In this document: positions 6,693 through 7,997 of the stretch, in pieces
Layout of the letters: each line of letters starts with the position of its first letter
How positions within the stretch are numbered: position 1 is the first letter of the stretch
DNA from: Hyphomicrobiales bacterium
Lineage (GTDB): Bacteria; Pseudomonadota; Alphaproteobacteria; Rhizobiales; Beijerinckiaceae
Length of the DNA: 7,997 nucleotides
Reading direction: 5' to 3'
Assembly: GCA_015655535.1 (NCBI GenBank)
Contig: JAATEW010000014.1
Location: 1-7,997, forward strand
Position numbers and translations under genes: made by a program
The notes under the pieces: generated by a model
What the model was told of the DNA's origin: nothing
The model's database searches: none
Seen by the model: only the letters and a program-made list of their open reading frames with translations

Positions 6693-6783
6693 CGTCATGC
6701 CCGGCCTTGAGCCGGGCATCCAAGCGCATCCCTTTGCTTTTATGGTTTTTGCCTGGATGCGCGGGTCAAGTCCGCGCATGACG
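6693..6783. repeat. Bipartite palindromic (REP/BIME-like) element between convergent genes
   Basis: This element consists of two inverted copies. The left hairpin is ATGCCCGGC (6697-6705) with GCCGGGCAT (6711-6719), a perfect 9-bp stem around CTTGA. The right hairpin is ATGCGCGGG (6757-6765) with TCCGCGCAT (6771-6779), 9 bp with one G-T pair, around TCAAG. The outer ends CGTCATGC (6693-6700) and GCATGACG (6776-6783) are exact reverse complements, as are GCATCCA (6716-6722) and TGGATGC (6754-6760), so the two halves can also pair with each other across a T-rich centre. From memory, 'CGTCATGCCCGG...GCATCCA' units are very common between genes in Hyphomicrobiales. Lying between the convergent solute-binding and SCO genes, it may act as a bidirectional transcription stop. 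The remaining bases of the gap (6670-6692 and 6784-6802) hold nothing I recognise. Confidence 0.8.
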
Positions 6784-6802
6784 GATGCGAAGGGGCAGCG
6801 GC

Positions 6803-7393
6803 CTACAAATACCGCTCCAATTCCTTCGCGGCTTCTTGCGGCGCGCGCTCGAGATTGAACGCATTGACGAAGCGGCCCTGCTTGTCGAGCAGATAGATGA
6901 TGGCCGTATGGTCCATCGTATAATCGCTGCCATTGGCCGCCGGCACTTTCTTGGCGTAGACCCTGAAGGCCTTTTCGACCGCCTGGGTCTGGGCCGGATC
7001 GCCCGAAAGCCCGACGATGCGCGGGTCGAAGCTCGACAGATAATCTTTCAAGGTGGCCGGCGTATCCCGCTCCGGATCGATCGTGATGAAGAGGGCTTGC
7101 ACCTTCTTATCCGGACCCATGGCCTTGAAGACTTCCGAAATCTCGAAAAGCGAGGTCGGGCAGACATCCGGGCAATGCGTATAGCCGAAGAAGACCAGCA
7201 AAGGCTCGCCCTTGAAGGCGTCATCCGTCACTGTCTGGCCGTCCTGCCGCGTCAGGGTAAAAGCCCCGCCTATGGCCGAGGCGCGCGGCGCCGATTTATC
7301 CGGCGTGACGACATAGGCCGTCGCCGCGAGGGCTATGAGACCAAGCACGATGACGGAAAGAGGCAAAAGAAAGCGGCGCGGATTTTTGAGCAT
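6803..7393 (-). CDS. SCO1/SenC/PrrC family copper chaperone for cytochrome oxidase assembly
   Basis: This is a membrane-anchored periplasmic copper protein of the thioredoxin fold. Known relatives deliver copper to, or reduce the cysteines of, the CuA site of cytochrome c oxidase subunit II. The 196-residue protein has a basic N-terminus, one uncleaved membrane segment (about 9-29), then a thioredoxin-like domain carrying the diagnostic CPDVC motif (C74, C78) after the FFGYTH strand, the DPERDTP loop (107-112) and the third copper ligand H162 in MDHTA. All three ligands are intact, so copper binding is expected. Length and architecture are typical for bacterial SCO. The start ATG at 7393 has no clear Shine-Dalgarno, but an in-frame start further upstream would not improve the anchor. 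No cytochrome oxidase genes are visible; it stands alone, convergent with the solute-binding protein gene and divergent from a COG0523 GTPase gene. Confidence 0.96.
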   Translation of the reverse strand: MLKNPRRFLLPLSVIVLGLIALAATAYVVTPDKSAPRASAIGGAFTLTRQDGQTVTDDAFKGEPLLVFFGYTHCPDVCPTSLFEISEVFKAMGPDKKVQALFITIDPERDTPATLKDYLSSFDPRIVGLSGDPAQTQAVEKAFRVYAKKVPAANGSDYTMDHTAIIYLLDKQGRFVNAFNLERAPQEAAKELERYL

Positions 7394-7607
7394 GGTGGCA
7401 TTTTAGGCCGCCTGCGCGCTTCGGGCCAGAGCCTTGGGCAAGATGTCTCGCCCTGATGCCGCTCGATTTTTCCGGCCCGTGATATTATATCGCATAGCTG
7501 AAGACCGCGCCTTCATGTCTTGGCCTGCGCGGGTGCCGGATATTTGACTTGAAGGCGCGCGCGAGAGGATTAGCTGGGGTCAAGCTAGGCGTCCTTTGGA
7601 GCATCAT
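7394..7607. promoter_or_regulatory. Divergent spacer between the SCO and COG0523 genes, with an AT-rich palindrome
   Basis: This 214-base spacer should carry promoters for both metal-handling genes. GATATTATATC (7481-7491) is a perfect palindrome with a central T in an otherwise GC-rich stretch, 117 bases before the GTPase start and 88 before the SCO start. An AT-rich dyad like this could be a binding site for a metalloregulator of the Fur/Zur type or part of a promoter; the sequence does not tell which. A shorter inverted pair, TAGCT (7571-7575) and AGCTA (7583-7587), lies just before the GTPase ribosome-binding site. Confidence 0.4.
7544..7573 (+). promoter_or_regulatory. Possible promoter for the COG0523 GTPase gene
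   Basis: TTGACT at 7544-7549 is a good -35 match. An 18-base spacer leads to GATTAG at 7568-7573, only a weak -10 (three of six consensus bases). Transcription would start near 7580, giving a leader of about 28 bases containing the ribosome-binding site GGAG at 7598-7601. Confidence 0.3.
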
Positions 7608-7997
7608 ATGGCAGAGAAAAGTCCCGTGACCGTGCTCACCGGCTATCTGGGCGCGGGCAAAACGACATTGCTGAACCGCATCTTGACCGAGCCGCATGGC
7701 CGCAAATTCGCGGTGATCGTCAATGAATTCGGGGAGATCGGCATCGACAATGAACTCGTCGTCGGCGCCGACGAAGAAATCTTCGAGATGAACAATGGCT
7801 GCATCTGCTGCACGGTGCGCGGCGATCTGATCCGTATCATCGAGGGTCTGTTGAAGCGCAAGGGCAAGTTCGATCAGATCATCGTCGAGACGACGGGTCT
7901 CTCCGATCCGGCGCCGGTCGCGCAGACCTTTTTCGCCGATGCCGATGTCAAGGAAGCGGCGAGCCTCGATGCCATTGTGACGGTGGCCGATGCCAAA
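7608..7997 (+). CDS. CobW/COG0523 family GTPase (metallochaperone), 3' partial
   Basis: This is a G3E-family P-loop GTPase of the CobW/COG0523 group, whose members insert or allocate metals (cobalt for cobalamin, zinc, or iron for nitrile hydratase). The 130 visible residues hold the Walker A loop GYLGAGKT (12-19), the NEFGE segment (39-43), the metal-binding CXCC motif C65-I-C67-C68, and a Walker B-type strand IIVETTGLSDP (91-101) typical of the family. The C-terminal CobW_C domain and any histidine-rich loop are outside the window, so the subfamily and metal cannot be read. The ATG at 7608 has GGAG at 7598-7601 with 6-base spacing. The gene is divergent from the SCO copper chaperone. No cobalamin genes are visible, so a cobalamin role is not supported here; zinc or another metal remains open. 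Confidence 0.95.
   Translation, partial: MAEKSPVTVLTGYLGAGKTTLLNRILTEPHGRKFAVIVNEFGEIGIDNELVVGADEEIFEMNNGCICCTVRGDLIRIIEGLLKRKGKFDQIIVETTGLSDPAPVAQTFFADADVKEAASLDAIVTVADAK

Noticed and set aside
5722..6729. Antisense frame of 335 codons opposite the solute-binding protein gene
   Set aside because: The plus strand encodes a full signal peptide and SBP_bac_3 fold. The minus frame has no recognisable domain and runs through two repeats.
6785..7456. Plus-strand frame of 223 codons opposite the SCO gene
   Set aside because: The SCO protein with CPDVC and MDH motifs is unmistakable on the minus strand; this is its shadow.

Overview
The window is high-GC, densely coded DNA that looks like an alphaproteobacterial chromosome, most likely from the Hyphomicrobiales (Rhizobiales), perhaps near Beijerinckiaceae. 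This rests on gene style, on a small four-cysteine secreted protein resembling ones I recall from that order, and on three palindromic intergenic repeats of kinds I recall as dispersed there. The lineage is inference and was not tested by a search.

Layout: (1) 1-2960 (+) is the 3' 93% or so of an RND/HAE1 inner-membrane efflux pump, cut by the window start. It overlaps by four bases (GTGA) with (2) 2957-4213 (+), a Tat-exported MltB-type lytic transglycosylase with a C-terminal peptidoglycan-binding domain. (3) 4364-4783 (-) is a small secreted four-Cys protein of unknown function, convergent with (2). (4) 4953-5732 (+) is a GT-A-like glycosyltransferase with a DAD motif. (5) 5797-6669 (+) is a family 3 periplasmic solute-binding protein with no transporter genes beside it; its start lies inside a repeat. 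(6) 6803-7393 (-) is a SCO1/SenC copper chaperone, convergent with (5). (7) 7608-7997 (+) is the N-terminal part of a CobW/COG0523 metal-chaperone GTPase, divergent from (6) and cut by the window end.

Cell-envelope work dominates: an efflux pump with a coupled murein hydrolase, two secreted proteins, a solute-binding protein and a membrane-anchored copper chaperone. The right end pairs two metal-handling genes divergently around a 214-base spacer. No stretch over 300 bases lacks a gene. Both convergent gaps (4214-4363 and 6670-6802) and the 5733-5796 gap carry palindromic repeats. I saw no tRNA, rRNA, CRISPR array, insertion sequence or prophage. I found no clear new multi-gene system. The best leads are the pump/transglycosylase coupling, the repeat that overlaps a signal-peptide start, and the divergent metal-gene spacer.
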